Shown here: one piece after another, positions 6,513 through 16,028 of the stretch | Numbering within the stretch: the first letter of the stretch is position 1 | Layout: every line of letters begins with the position of its first letter | Assembly: GCA_905201895.1 (NCBI GenBank) | Contig: CAJKPX010000001.1 | Span: 1-64,000 of the forward strand | Length of the DNA: 64,000 nt | From: an uncultured Eubacteriales bacterium | GTDB lineage: Bacteria > Bacillota > Clostridia > Oscillospirales > CAG-272 | Direction of reading: 5' to 3' | The notes under the pieces: model-generated | The model's input: the letters and a program-made list of their open reading frames with translations, nothing else | Databases searched by the model: none | Told to the model about the DNA's origin: nothing | Translations under genes and position numbers: made by a program

Positions 6513-8222
6513 TTATGCAGTAATTTCGTCAGTGATGTATTCGACTGTGGATGGAACGGCAAATCCATACTCATTTTCAAAAGTCAGCGTGCCGTTTCCT
6601 TGGATAGAAAGTAGGTTGTCCAATGTAATGAGGTCGGAAATGTCGGTGACTTCGGTGGTGGCGAGAGTTACCCATACTCCATCTGTAATATTTCCCTTTT
6701 GCTGGTAGCTTGCGTTTCCATTTTCATCCCAAACGATAGCATTGTATTCGCTTGTGTCATCTGGATTTCCTTGTCCATAACCATTAAGAGCCTGCACTGC
6801 AGTAGGAATAGGAAAGATATGCTCTTGGTATGGAGTGTAAGGTAATGCGGTTGCGCCTTTGTTGAGCATTAACCATTTTAGTGTTGCCGTTACACCATTA
6901 GAGTCGCTCCAAGTAGTGCCATTTGAATATATGTAAATTGTGGTTTCTTGTTTTGTAAGTGTAATCGTGCCAGCTCTTTCCTCTGGATATAATCCTACAA
7001 AAATTTCATTATTAGCAAACCTAATGCTGCCATAACCTTTAGAACCCCATGTACCACCGCCACAAGATATGCTATATTCTCCTGCGGGTAGATTAACATT
7101 TAGTGTTATTAAACCCACAATTTGCGTATTTTCTGCGATGTTCAACAAATTCGCTCCAACACTCTTAACCTCTGTTACCTTGCTATCTCTCAAGCCATCA
7201 AAGTAAGGCTCATAAGGTGCAACACTTGCCCCGAGATTGATGATCGGGTAGAATGTTTTTGAAACGGTTTCTCCCACGCCCACAGAAAGATATACTGCTT
7301 GGGTTGTCCCGTTGTAGGCGCAGTTTCCAAAGGCGTAAGGTCCGCTGGTTACATTGGATGTAAGCGCATTCACATCACTGCTACCAAACGAAACACTGTT
7401 GCAGAGAACAAAGGCAGATCCTGCGGTCGACGTCCCGCTTGCGCTCACGCTACCGTCCGAATTGACCGTCCATGTGATTCCGTTCTCTGTTTTGGAGCTT
7501 TCAACGTAAGGGGTTTTGATCAAGTTGGTTGTCTTATACGTCATTCCGCCGAGAATTTGGATCTCTACCGCACCCACAGCCGTGGAAGGCACGTCCTTTT
7601 GATATGCGATCGTTGAATCTGTTACAAACGGGGATGGCTTGATCCTCTGCTCTAAACCGTCGAGTCTTTTTGCATTTCTCGAGATCAAAGCGGAGTTTTG
7701 AGAAACGGAATTCTGAATTTCTGAAATCTGCTCGGCGTTTGAAGAAATACTGTTTTGATTCTGAGTGATTTGGAGTTGAAGATTTGAGTTTTTTGTTGCT
7801 GCATCTGATTTGGTTTCATAGGTTTGCGATGCGTGCTGCTTTGTCTCGTATGTGTCTGCAATATTATTGCCGTTTCCGTCATTCACGGCACTTCCGGCGG
7901 CGATTTGATTTTGCGGCAACCATTCGGTTTCATAGTTGTTGTTGCTGCTTTTTGCGAGCACTTGCCCTGTCAATCCTCCCGTAGGCACACCTTCGCCAAC
8001 CGGTCCCTGCGATCCTGTTGGACCTTCTTCGCCGTCAACATTCAACAGCATCCAATAGGTCTGCCAAGACGCGTCAACGCCAGGCTGAATGTTTGTGCTT
8101 TGAGACCTGGCAATATAGCATCCTGTTTCTGTCCGAACAATGTTTAATTTCTGATACGTTGTGGTGGAATTCCAATCCCCCATCGGGACGGGAGATACAA
8201 TACCGAGATTTACCGTGTTCAT
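6513..8222 (-). CDS. Tail fibre / receptor-binding protein (569 aa)
   Basis: ATG at 8222 follows AAAGGAAA. The N-terminus (MNTVNLGIVSPVPMGDWN) is typical of a baseplate-attachment domain. It is followed by a short collagen-like stretch (EEGPTGSQGPVGEG), then GGLTGQVLAKSS, a common tail-protein motif, and a heptad-rich coiled coil (about 125-195) for trimerisation. The C-terminal half contains two related segments, ending LGASVAPYEPYFD and KGATALPYTPYQE, that look like tandem carbohydrate-binding-type beta domains. It probably contacts the host surface. It lies downstream of the baseplate genes, the usual position for such proteins. Confidence 0.85.
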   Translation of the reverse strand: MNTVNLGIVSPVPMGDWNSTTTYQKLNIVRTETGCYIARSQSTNIQPGVDASWQTYWMLLNVDGEEGPTGSQGPVGEGVPTGGLTGQVLAKSSNNNYETEWLPQNQIAAGSAVNDGNGNNIADTYETKQHASQTYETKSDAATKNSNLQLQITQNQNSISSNAEQISEIQNSVSQNSALISRNAKRLDGLEQRIKPSPFVTDSTIAYQKDVPSTAVGAVEIQILGGMTYKTTNLIKTPYVESSKTENGITWTVNSDGSVSASGTSTAGSAFVLCNSVSFGSSDVNALTSNVTSGPYAFGNCAYNGTTQAVYLSVGVGETVSKTFYPIINLGASVAPYEPYFDGLRDSKVTEVKSVGANLLNIAENTQIVGLITLNVNLPAGEYSISCGGGTWGSKGYGSIRFANNEIFVGLYPEERAGTITLTKQETTIYIYSNGTTWSDSNGVTATLKWLMLNKGATALPYTPYQEHIFPIPTAVQALNGYGQGNPDDTSEYNAIVWDENGNASYQQKGNITDGVWVTLATTEVTDISDLITLDNLLSIQGNGTLTFENEYGFAVPSTVEYITDEITA

Positions 8223-8240
8223 ATACTATTTCCTTTCTTT

Positions 8241-8552
8241 TTAACTACCGGCATTGAAGCCGGGGGTTTCCCAAACGATTGCATTACGCCACGATCCATA
8301 GATCACGGCGACCAGCACCTTATCTCCAACAGCCATGTTTTGCATCTTGGTAGAGTATGGAAGTGTTAAAACCCCATTATCCCCGACAAGCCTTACCTGG
8401 CATGCCGATCCGAGCGTATCATGTGCTGTGGGAGGAGAGACAACGGTTGCCTTGAATACTCGAAAACAATCTCTTGTCTCACGCTCCACAGTTGTTTTGA
8501 TCAACTGCTCTAAAATTCTTCGCAGCTCCTGTGATTCTTCCAATACCGACAT
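8241..8552 (-). CDS. Small baseplate/tail protein, OB-like (103 aa)
   Basis: ATG at 8552 follows GGAGG. After an N-terminal helix (SQELRRILEQLIKTT) the protein is beta-rich (DCFRVFKATVVS, then CQVRLVGDNGVLTLPY and AVGDKVLVAVIYG), a pattern like the small OB-fold domain of phage baseplate spike or hub proteins. The ending ETPGF is typical of small phage baseplate proteins. It lies between the hub-like protein and the tail fibre. The assignment rests on fold pattern and position only. Confidence 0.55.
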   Translation of the reverse strand: MSVLEESQELRRILEQLIKTTVERETRDCFRVFKATVVSPPTAHDTLGSACQVRLVGDNGVLTLPYSTKMQNMAVGDKVLVAVIYGSWRNAIVWETPGFNAGS

Positions 8553-8562
8553 TCAAATCCTC

Positions 8563-9885
8563 CTATGATGCTGTAATATCAGATGATGTTTTGGTGGTGA
8601 TAGACATATCGTTGATACTTGTTGCATTGATCGACATGGACCCTGTTTCTCCGATCGGTAAAGAGAAGGATCGAATCAAGTGCTTTTCAATTGGTGCTCC
8701 TATCTTATCCGGTCGTTGAATGGCAATCAAGCGATTTTCCATCAAATGAAACATCTGGGAGCTCTCGATGGTAATGCTGTTATTGAGAATACTCTTTTGC
8801 TTCAGCAAAAAATCAGCAAGAGCCATACATTGACTTGCATTCCAATAATCAGCTCGATCCTCATGGTACGTTTTCAATCCAATCAGATTTACGTTGGTAT
8901 TGCTCGAGGCATCATAATTGGTCGCTCTACCGTATACCGCATTATCATCAAGCCCTTGTCCTGATACGATTACGTCATTAAAAACCTGCGTATTAAGATA
9001 GGAAGTATTATCCCCCAAGTAGTTCACCTCTTTGGCGGTGAATGTCCAGAGCGTCGGTTTGTTCGCATCTTCTATATCGTCTTGCGAGGGCTCCAAGCGC
9101 AACGTTCCGGTCTGATCATACCCGATCCATCCGACCAGGTTTCGATTCAGATCAAGAATCAACTTGGAAACCGGCTCTCCCATTTTTCCAATTGTTGCAA
9201 AGGCTGTGCTGGTCCTCGGGATTTGCTTTGTAACGCTTGTCCCGTCTGGTAACTCGTATTGATACTCTACTCGAGGCAACGAATTATAGTATTCTGTGAA
9301 AACAGGCGGCGTAGAATCAAGCATCAAATACGGATCGGATGTGGTTTCCATCATGTTTAATCTTGAAAACCTTAAAACATTGGAAATGTTGGAAAAAATA
9401 TTGGTATTCGCATTTATTTGATACGAGTACGGGAGCGTTCCAAATAGCGTTCCGTCCAGATAGGACCACTTATCAAGCAAATCATAGGAGATCACCTTGT
9501 TACCGGGCTTGTTTGTTGATTTTGGATTGCTTATGTAAAAAACGCCCTGCGGAAGATAGAATTCGTTTCCGGTTGGTAGCACAAGCCCCATCTGCAACCG
9601 AACCTGATTTCCAAACCATAGATGGTTAACCGAATAGTGAAATGAATCATCGACGTCTGCCAGCGTTACAGACGCCTTCCTTCGCATTCCGTTTTGAAGG
9701 GAGACTTGAAGCGAGCCCGACTGAATGAACGCTCGGGTATCGTATCCTCGATTATATCCTCGTCGAGAAAGTCCCCCTCCAACCGCAAATGCGACAGAAC
9801 CGTCCGAGTTGAGAAACTCCAACTTACTGATCTTCCTAAAGGGGGTGCGAAGCGCCTTCAAATAAAACTGATATTGATTGCTCAT
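8563..9885 (-). CDS. Baseplate hub-like tail protein (440 aa)
   Basis: An ATG at 9885 lies 6 nt behind AGGAGG; the ATG at 9891 overlaps that site and is less likely. The protein opens with beta hairpins (KISKLEFLNSDGSVAFAVGG) and repeated beta strands typical of a tail-hub (gp27/Tal-like) N-terminus (GSLQVSLQNGMRRKASVTLAD). The middle part (IGKMGEPVSKLILDLNRNLVGWI) and C-terminal half resemble a family of uncharacterised Firmicutes phage tail proteins. No peptidase motif is visible. Its position after the distal tail protein fits a hub role. Confidence 0.65.
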   Translation of the reverse strand: MSNQYQFYLKALRTPFRKISKLEFLNSDGSVAFAVGGGLSRRGYNRGYDTRAFIQSGSLQVSLQNGMRRKASVTLADVDDSFHYSVNHLWFGNQVRLQMGLVLPTGNEFYLPQGVFYISNPKSTNKPGNKVISYDLLDKWSYLDGTLFGTLPYSYQINANTNIFSNISNVLRFSRLNMMETTSDPYLMLDSTPPVFTEYYNSLPRVEYQYELPDGTSVTKQIPRTSTAFATIGKMGEPVSKLILDLNRNLVGWIGYDQTGTLRLEPSQDDIEDANKPTLWTFTAKEVNYLGDNTSYLNTQVFNDVIVSGQGLDDNAVYGRATNYDASSNTNVNLIGLKTYHEDRADYWNASQCMALADFLLKQKSILNNSITIESSQMFHLMENRLIAIQRPDKIGAPIEKHLIRSFSLPIGETGSMSINATSINDMSITTKTSSDITAS

Positions 9886-9897
9886 TTCCATCCTCCT

Positions 9898-12138
9898 TTA
9901 TTCATTCAAGTGAAGCAGAAGATTGCCATCTAAAACCTCAACCAAAACAATATTTCCGAGCGGTACACCGAGCTTTGTGAGCATAATGAGATCATTCCCT
10001 TCCATACGAAACGTGCTGCCGTAGTATTGGTCGGGATATGTAGCAGTGAGCTCTCCCGTGTCAACGTCAACATCAAACATCACTTGACTCACCATGTTTG
10101 CTCTCCATCCCGGATCAGTTGGAAGTTGAATCAGAGAAACATTGGATGCCTCACCTACCTCCTCCCACGGGACCGTTACAGTGACTTGCTGCACCCTGCT
10201 TTTTGTGTTTACGGTCTGCACGATCGGCGCACTGATATGAACCATGTGCAGACTCCCCTTCATGTCCTTGAGGAAAAAGACATTGTTGCTGATTGACGCT
10301 GCCCAAAGCGCGTCCATCATATCAACGGTATCTTGGTATATGCCTGCATCAGGATCATAATTTGAAAGCAATGCTTGCAGTTGCCCACTTCTTCCCATGC
10401 GAGAAATCGGCTGACGTAAGCGATACGGTGTAAAGTTGTTTAGAAAAGAAGGACTGTTGTTATTTGATACCGACCCAGCGGAAATGTTGTTTCCAAATTT
10501 CCATACGCTCAACGCATGATATATGCGAGGGTTGGTTGCATCCTCGGTCGCTTCAATCAAATAATATGCGGAAAATTGCTTGCATACAGTGTTTGAAACA
10601 GTGATCGGAGCATAGGTGGTACTGTTATTTGTCGAGAATAATTCATAATAGTATTCCCGATTGCTTCTGATCCCATAATCTCGAATTTGCGAAGCATGCA
10701 ACCCCTCATATAGATTTTCCAGTTTTCCTTTGCTATATCTGTAAATGGTATTGTCAGCTTGCGTATCAAGAGCTGAAAGCGCATTTAAGGAGCCCTTATC
10801 AAATTTACTCAAAAAAAGTGTGTTCTCGTCAAAAACAGGATCGGAATTAGCTGCTGCGCTAACTTTTATATAGCGCGTTTCTGTGTTTCCATATAATGTA
10901 ATGGAGGTAACAGCCCCCGGAGAATAGAATGTGGGAAACACAACGCCGGCGCCCGACTGAACGATACCAGGCGATTCCACAAAAACGTTCAATCTACTTG
11001 GAGTGAGCGTTAACGAACACTCAAACCCGATAACGTTGAAATCAAAGCTGAGTGTTCCCTCCTCACTTATTAGAGGGAGACTCCAATGAATTGACCTATC
11101 GCTTTGAAATGACAGTTTACAAAAAACGTTATCCTCATTTGCTATCGAGATAATGTCAGAGGGCGTATCCGAAAAAATCCCCTTCCAATACAAGTAGCAT
11201 GGTTGTGCAAACTCAAATGACTGCCCGGAAATTCGCTCATCCCATACAACAGATGAGCCGCTGTTGAGAAGCAAAAATCCGTTTTGAAAAGCTCCGAAGC
11301 TATCGGAAGGAGTCGGAGTGCCAATGATCTCCGAGGAAGATTGAATATCAACCAGCGCAGATGAATCATCGGAAATCACGGCGGAGAAAGCGATTGTTTG
11401 ATCCTGCACTGTAAAATCAGGATTGATAAAATACCAATCAGTGCTTACAGTTGCACCGCTTTGCGTTTGCACCGAGCATTTGATGGCGTAACTGTATGAT
11501 GGTAGCATTGCATCACAGGTGTATGATAACTCTCCTGTGTAAATTTCGCCCGTATCTTCCAAAACGGTCGCATCCTCGATGCCAGCAATATCCTTTCCTT
11601 CATCGGTGATAAATATCCATCTGCACCAATTGATTGCATCATTCTGTTCCTGCGAGTATGTTGCAGTGACCGTGACACTTGGAGTTGTGGGATAAAGAAT
11701 GGAATTGGAATCAAAACCGTTCAGCGTGAGAGTCGGTTTTGTTCTGGTCAGAAAGACAGACGGTGAATATTGAGTAACACTGTTGGCATTATTGGCACCC
11801 CAATACTGAGTAATCGACAGTTTGTACGATTGACCGTTTACAATTCCGCCTGTCCCCGCATCAAGGCTCTCCCATGTTTCCGAGGTGTTATAGGTATAGA
11901 ATTGCGGGTTTCCTCTTGCGTCGGTACCATAGAAAGGGGTTGAAAGAGTGATAATCGGAGAGTTATAAACCAGATCAGATGCCGGGTTGTTTCGGTAGAC
12001 GAAAAACTGAAAAGCCGTCATGGGAGACGTGCCGTTGACCTGCCATGAAATACTAACAGGATCGTTCACATCGACAACGCCGTTTCCAAGGCCTGCAAAA
12101 GCGGACGGTGTGATATTGGTTGGCTGATAGAGTGCCAT
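9898..12138 (-). CDS. Distal tail/baseplate protein with Ig/Fn3-like domains (746 aa)
   Basis: ATG at 12138 follows TAGGAGG. The first 250 residues are made of FN3/Ig-like strands (PVSISWQVNGTSPMTAFQFF, TYNTSETWESL, KPTLTLNGFDSNS), then a lectin-like region (about 270-420), then further Fn3-like strands and a C-terminal domain with alternating strands (LQALLSNYDPDAGIYQDT). This architecture is usual for the large protein right after the tape measure in siphoviruses, which caps the tail tube and attaches the baseplate. No enzyme motif is seen. Confidence 0.65.
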   Translation of the reverse strand: MALYQPTNITPSAFAGLGNGVVDVNDPVSISWQVNGTSPMTAFQFFVYRNNPASDLVYNSPIITLSTPFYGTDARGNPQFYTYNTSETWESLDAGTGGIVNGQSYKLSITQYWGANNANSVTQYSPSVFLTRTKPTLTLNGFDSNSILYPTTPSVTVTATYSQEQNDAINWCRWIFITDEGKDIAGIEDATVLEDTGEIYTGELSYTCDAMLPSYSYAIKCSVQTQSGATVSTDWYFINPDFTVQDQTIAFSAVISDDSSALVDIQSSSEIIGTPTPSDSFGAFQNGFLLLNSGSSVVWDERISGQSFEFAQPCYLYWKGIFSDTPSDIISIANEDNVFCKLSFQSDRSIHWSLPLISEEGTLSFDFNVIGFECSLTLTPSRLNVFVESPGIVQSGAGVVFPTFYSPGAVTSITLYGNTETRYIKVSAAANSDPVFDENTLFLSKFDKGSLNALSALDTQADNTIYRYSKGKLENLYEGLHASQIRDYGIRSNREYYYELFSTNNSTTYAPITVSNTVCKQFSAYYLIEATEDATNPRIYHALSVWKFGNNISAGSVSNNNSPSFLNNFTPYRLRQPISRMGRSGQLQALLSNYDPDAGIYQDTVDMMDALWAASISNNVFFLKDMKGSLHMVHISAPIVQTVNTKSRVQQVTVTVPWEEVGEASNVSLIQLPTDPGWRANMVSQVMFDVDVDTGELTATYPDQYYGSTFRMEGNDLIMLTKLGVPLGNIVLVEVLDGNLLLHLNE

Positions 12139-12157
12139 AGATTACCTCCTATCATTG

Positions 12158-15100
12158 TCAGAAATTATTGTCATCAAACAACGGGATTCCCTCAAAGAGT
12201 TCCAGAATCGCCGCACGCTTTGCTTCAGACGCGCCGATTTGTACTCCGTTAATATAGGTGTTGTGACTGTCACTTGACGTTCTTTGGTTGTTGAAAATTG
12301 TGCTTCCGCTCATCTCCATCAATTGACGAACAGAGCCTCCGAGCAAACCGTATTTTTTAATGTTCTCCAAATATTTTTCATGTGGCTGAGGGGAAAGCAA
12401 CGCATCACCAATGTCCTGCGACGTGGGCGCATCCACATTTACCCCCGCTTCGCGAAGGATTGCTTTAATTCCATCGCTCACATGAGAAAAATCACCGCTT
12501 CCGTATGCCCCCTGCCATGATGCAAGAAGCGCAAGGATGGATTTATTCGTGGCATTTCCGCTCTCAATATCGGATATGATCTGACTGTAAGCAGCCTCCT
12601 CAACCGCAAGGCGTGCCTCCTCAAGGTTTTCTCTTGCCGCTTGAATGTCTCGCTCGTTTGCGAGCCATTCCCACTGACCGGTTGCAGAATTGAGAACACG
12701 TGTGGTTCGATTTTTCTGCGCATCCAGGAGCGCCTTTTCCGCTTCCAGAACCGCTTTTTTCTTTTCCTCATATTCATAGGTATCTTTTGTCGCATCACGA
12801 GCCTCGCGGAGCTTGTCAACGATCCCCTTGAGCGTGGTGTCGTTCAGGTTGGAAAGGTCATTGTTGATGTTGCTGACGTTTCCTTCCGTTTTTTCGGTTT
12901 CTTCTTCAATTTCTTGCAAACGCTCCAATACGAGATCAAGAGAATCTTTTGTATTATTATAAGCATCCACTTTTGGGGATATGGCATCTATCTCAGCCTG
13001 AATAACTCCAATTAGTCTAAGATAGCTTTCTCTATTTTCTTCGTTTCCTTCTGCATAGGCAAGATTATAAAGAGCTGCTACTGATTTTTTATATTTATTA
13101 AGATTATAAATAACTTCCTCTGGTGTTTTTCCGTTTTTTAATCCATCTATGCTGAATCTATTTTGATCGGTAAATACAATTCCAGTTCCATCAAATAGTG
13201 GGGCACCAGTATTCTTAAACTGAATTTTTCCAGTGCTGAAAGTACTGTCGGGAGTTATTGTTCCAACAAGTTCATCTTTTGCCGCCTGACTTGCAAGAGA
13301 ATACTTAATTTTGGCATCTTCTAATTCTTCCTTCGCGAGCCTTTTTACAGCTTCTCGGTAGTCATCCGTTCCTCTGGTAAGCCCTTCGAGCACAACAGCT
13401 TTATCGCCAAGAGCTTTTACGAGTTCTTTTTCAACCTCGGCATATTCCTTTGCTTCCGGCGTGAGTTGTTGATATTCCTTATAAAGCGTATCAAGTGCGG
13501 AGGTCTCCTCTTTGATGGATTCCCAATCACTGATAGCTTTTTGATTGGATTCATGCCATTTCTCTGTTTCCGCCTGCGCCGCGCTAATCGCCAAAGAAAT
13601 GCCACCTAAAACCACACCAATCAGTCCAAGGGTTGCATTGGCTGATAGTGCGCCCGCTTTCATAGATGTGAAAAAAGAGATGATTCCTGCTTCCGCAGCA
13701 GAAATGGCTGATGCGCCAAATGTGAATGTCCATTTCAGCAAAAACGGTGTCAAAATCGCTGTCGTGGCATTTAGCAATCCTCCAAGACCTCCAACGGCAT
13801 CTACTGCAGTAAGCAAGTCGCTTGCAACATCAACCATGCCCTTCTTGAATGCCAAAAAGCCTTGTTCGTCATTTGCGAGTTTTTGCCATTGAGCATTCAA
13901 TGAATTTACTTTCTTCTCATACGTTTCAAGAGCTTTCTCGTTTTCCTTTTGAGAATAAGATGTAACGTCGCCAAGGTCCTTGGTAGCATCCTCTACCTTT
14001 TCAATATTGTCAAGGAGCGCGATAAAATAGTTTTGGCGGTAGTTTCCTGCGGTGCCGTAGATTTCGGCAAAGGAGTCGGTGATCTGCGTGAGCTGGGCTT
14101 CAATGTCTGCGGTCAATTCCGCGCCGCCAAACAAGTCCTCCAGCGTTCCCTTTTGGCTGTTCATGCCCTGCAGCTCACCGCCGAGGCCCTTCCAAATGTC
14201 AAGGATGCTTGCTTGTCCTGCGCGGTAATTCTTTACCGTTTCCGCCATGCCAGACGAAAGTCCAGCAAAGGAATCGAGCGCCTTGCTGTCGGAGGTAAAC
14301 ACGATCAGAGAACGCAATGCGTTACCGATATTCTGACCGCTTGCTGCAGTGCCCTCCGAAAGCGCGGTGATCAGACCAACCGTTTCCTCAAAATCAATGT
14401 TTGCATTCTTTGCGGTAGAACCCGTCTTTTGCAATGCAATCAGGAGCTTTTCGGTGGTGACGGCGGCATTGTCAGCGGTCTTGTTCAAAACGCCTTGGAT
14501 GTAGTTGAGATCCTCCAGCTCCATTCCGTACTGCTTGACAATCGCAATCAGTCCTTCGGTCGCTTGTGCCGCATCGAGCTCTGCCACGTTGATAGCCAGC
14601 AAAGCAGGCTCGGCAGCTTTGAGCGATTCTTCCCAAGTATATCCGCTTTTGACAAGATTTTCAACAACGTCCGCTACGTTATCAAAGGTCTGTCCGTACT
14701 TCTGTGCGAGATCAAAAAGCGCATTTGCGTTTGCAGCGTGTCCTGCAACTCTTTGCAAGGAAACAACGCGCTTTTCGGTCTCTACAAGGGTTTCGTTTAC
14801 AGATTCCAATGCTTCCTGCATCTTTCGCAGAGGGAGCATAACTGCCGTCATTGCAACCTGCCATTTCAGAATATTTGGCAACATTGAGGCAATGCTTTGG
14901 CTGTGTTTTTTGTTCTGTTCTGTGGATTTTTGGGTTTGCGCAGTCGCTTTCTTCATCTGCGCCTCGTGCTTTTCTTGGGCGCGAGTTTCGTCGTTTGTAG
15001 CCTTGATCGTTTTTTGACGAACAAGGTTGGCAGCGTTCATTTCTTTGGTTTCTGCTGCGATTGCTTTTCCTGTCTTGGCTTTTGCCTGAGCAAGCTTTTC

Positions 15101-15322
15101 ATCCTGAATCTGATTATGGTAATTTACCTTGGCAACCTTTTCGGCAGCCTTCGCAACGGCGTTATAATGCTTTGTGAGCGCGTTGATCTGCGCGGTAAGG
15201 TTCTTGTCCACCTTGACACTTGAAAAGCTCTTGGCGATAGACTCTACCGATGTAGCAAGCGCTTTGAGTTGTTGCTCCGACTGTTTGATGTCGGTGAGCA
15301 CCTTTAAGTTAATCTTTGCCAT
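12158..15322 (-). CDS. Tail tape-measure protein (1054 aa)
   Basis: ATG at 15322 follows GAGAGGAGA. The N-terminal 150 residues are coiled coil. Residues about 150-430 match the TP901-type tape-measure core (SVNETLVETEKRVVSLQRVA; EALKAAEPALLAINVAELDA-like). A hydrophobic stretch at about 495-575 (GGLLNATTAILTPFLLKWTF and following) gives the usual membrane-interacting segments. The C-terminal half is again coiled coil. At about 0.15 nm per residue a tail near 150 nm would be expected (a general rule, not measured). No lysozyme or peptidase domain is recognisable. Confidence 0.9.
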   Translation of the reverse strand: MAKINLKVLTDIKQSEQQLKALATSVESIAKSFSSVKVDKNLTAQINALTKHYNAVAKAAEKVAKVNYHNQIQDEKLAQAKAKTGKAIAAETKEMNAANLVRQKTIKATNDETRAQEKHEAQMKKATAQTQKSTEQNKKHSQSIASMLPNILKWQVAMTAVMLPLRKMQEALESVNETLVETEKRVVSLQRVAGHAANANALFDLAQKYGQTFDNVADVVENLVKSGYTWEESLKAAEPALLAINVAELDAAQATEGLIAIVKQYGMELEDLNYIQGVLNKTADNAAVTTEKLLIALQKTGSTAKNANIDFEETVGLITALSEGTAASGQNIGNALRSLIVFTSDSKALDSFAGLSSGMAETVKNYRAGQASILDIWKGLGGELQGMNSQKGTLEDLFGGAELTADIEAQLTQITDSFAEIYGTAGNYRQNYFIALLDNIEKVEDATKDLGDVTSYSQKENEKALETYEKKVNSLNAQWQKLANDEQGFLAFKKGMVDVASDLLTAVDAVGGLGGLLNATTAILTPFLLKWTFTFGASAISAAEAGIISFFTSMKAGALSANATLGLIGVVLGGISLAISAAQAETEKWHESNQKAISDWESIKEETSALDTLYKEYQQLTPEAKEYAEVEKELVKALGDKAVVLEGLTRGTDDYREAVKRLAKEELEDAKIKYSLASQAAKDELVGTITPDSTFSTGKIQFKNTGAPLFDGTGIVFTDQNRFSIDGLKNGKTPEEVIYNLNKYKKSVAALYNLAYAEGNEENRESYLRLIGVIQAEIDAISPKVDAYNNTKDSLDLVLERLQEIEEETEKTEGNVSNINNDLSNLNDTTLKGIVDKLREARDATKDTYEYEEKKKAVLEAEKALLDAQKNRTTRVLNSATGQWEWLANERDIQAARENLEEARLAVEEAAYSQIISDIESGNATNKSILALLASWQGAYGSGDFSHVSDGIKAILREAGVNVDAPTSQDIGDALLSPQPHEKYLENIKKYGLLGGSVRQLMEMSGSTIFNNQRTSSDSHNTYINGVQIGASEAKRAAILELFEGIPLFDDNNF

Positions 15323-15335
15323 TCTCTATCTCCTC

Positions 15336-15944
15336 TCAAAACGGTAAATCATCGTTACCGGCAGATGCACTCGAATACGGCGCAACGTTTACAGTATCGG
15401 CAGGAAGCTGCGAGTCGGAAAGATCAACGCACTCGCCTTCTTCCTGAACTATCTGATATTTCGGCAACATTCCTCGCGCAAAATTATCCAAAATCTTTTC
15501 GTTCGCCTGCTGATCCAAAAACAAATTCCAAAACGGGCGCGCGGGAATCTCATGATCGGTTCCGTCAAAGTGTGAATGTTGACCCCAAATAATAAGATCA
15601 TCAGAACTTCTCGGCAGAGAGAAATTCCCTTTTACGGGCTTGTCCTGCACCCATTCGTCCAGCCCACTATGCCCTGTTTCTGGTTCATAAGTAAACGTCA
15701 GCTCGTTTCCCTTTGGAGCGTAATCCATTGCGGAAGAATCTTTCATCTCTCCGCTACGTTGGTAATGACTTGGCGTATAGGATTTATAGAAATACCCCTC
15801 AATGATCGCTTGCAGATCCTTTACCATTTCCGAACCGACAACGCCGAGGGCAATCGGTATCTGATCTTTTATCGCCTTTTGGTGTTTCTCAAAATCTTTG
15901 TCAAGGGAATCAAGACCTTCTATCTTCACGTTAAAAAATGACAT
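15336..15944 (-). CDS. Tail-assembly / gp10-like protein ending in an SSB-type tip (202 aa)
   Basis: ATG at 15944 follows CAAGGAGG. Residues 1-80 (FNVKIEGLDSLDKDFEKHQK, then GSEMVKDLQAIIEGY and YQRSGEM) resemble HK97 gp10-like head-tail/tail-completion proteins. It sits between the tail tube and tape measure, where assembly chaperones usually lie, and I see no frameshifted chaperone pair. The last residues, AGNDDLPF, are nearly identical to the last residues of the phage SSB at 40.0 kb (RANDDLPF). The two codon series differ, so this is not a recent DNA copy. The meaning of the tip here is unknown. Confidence 0.6.
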   Translation of the reverse strand: MSFFNVKIEGLDSLDKDFEKHQKAIKDQIPIALGVVGSEMVKDLQAIIEGYFYKSYTPSHYQRSGEMKDSSAMDYAPKGNELTFTYEPETGHSGLDEWVQDKPVKGNFSLPRSSDDLIIWGQHSHFDGTDHEIPARPFWNLFLDQQANEKILDNFARGMLPKYQIVQEEGECVDLSDSQLPADTVNVAPYSSASAGNDDLPF

Positions 15945-15986
15945 TCGGTTTACCTCCTTGATTTCAATGACAAATACTTTGAAAAT

Positions 15987-16015
15987 CCCCCACCACCAAT
16001 TTGTGATGGTGGGGG
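15987..16015 (-). terminator. Strong hairpin after the tail-tube gene
   Basis: CCCCCACCA (15987-15995) pairs perfectly with TGGTGGGGG (16007-16015). Read leftward the stem is followed only by ATTTTC, a weak T-run, so it may be a partial terminator or an mRNA-stabilising 3' end. That would fit a tube protein made in higher amount than the downstream tape measure. Confidence 0.6.
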
Positions 16016-16028
16016 CAGTGATGTATCG

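Noticed and set aside
14897..14930. Two minus-strand copies of AGAACA in the tape measure gene as an extension of the island
   Set aside because: Only one exact copy, in a lysine/glutamine-rich coding stretch, which fits chance.
12158..15322. Lysozyme or peptidase domain in the tape measure protein
   Set aside because: No catalytic motif could be seen; only coiled coils and hydrophobic segments.
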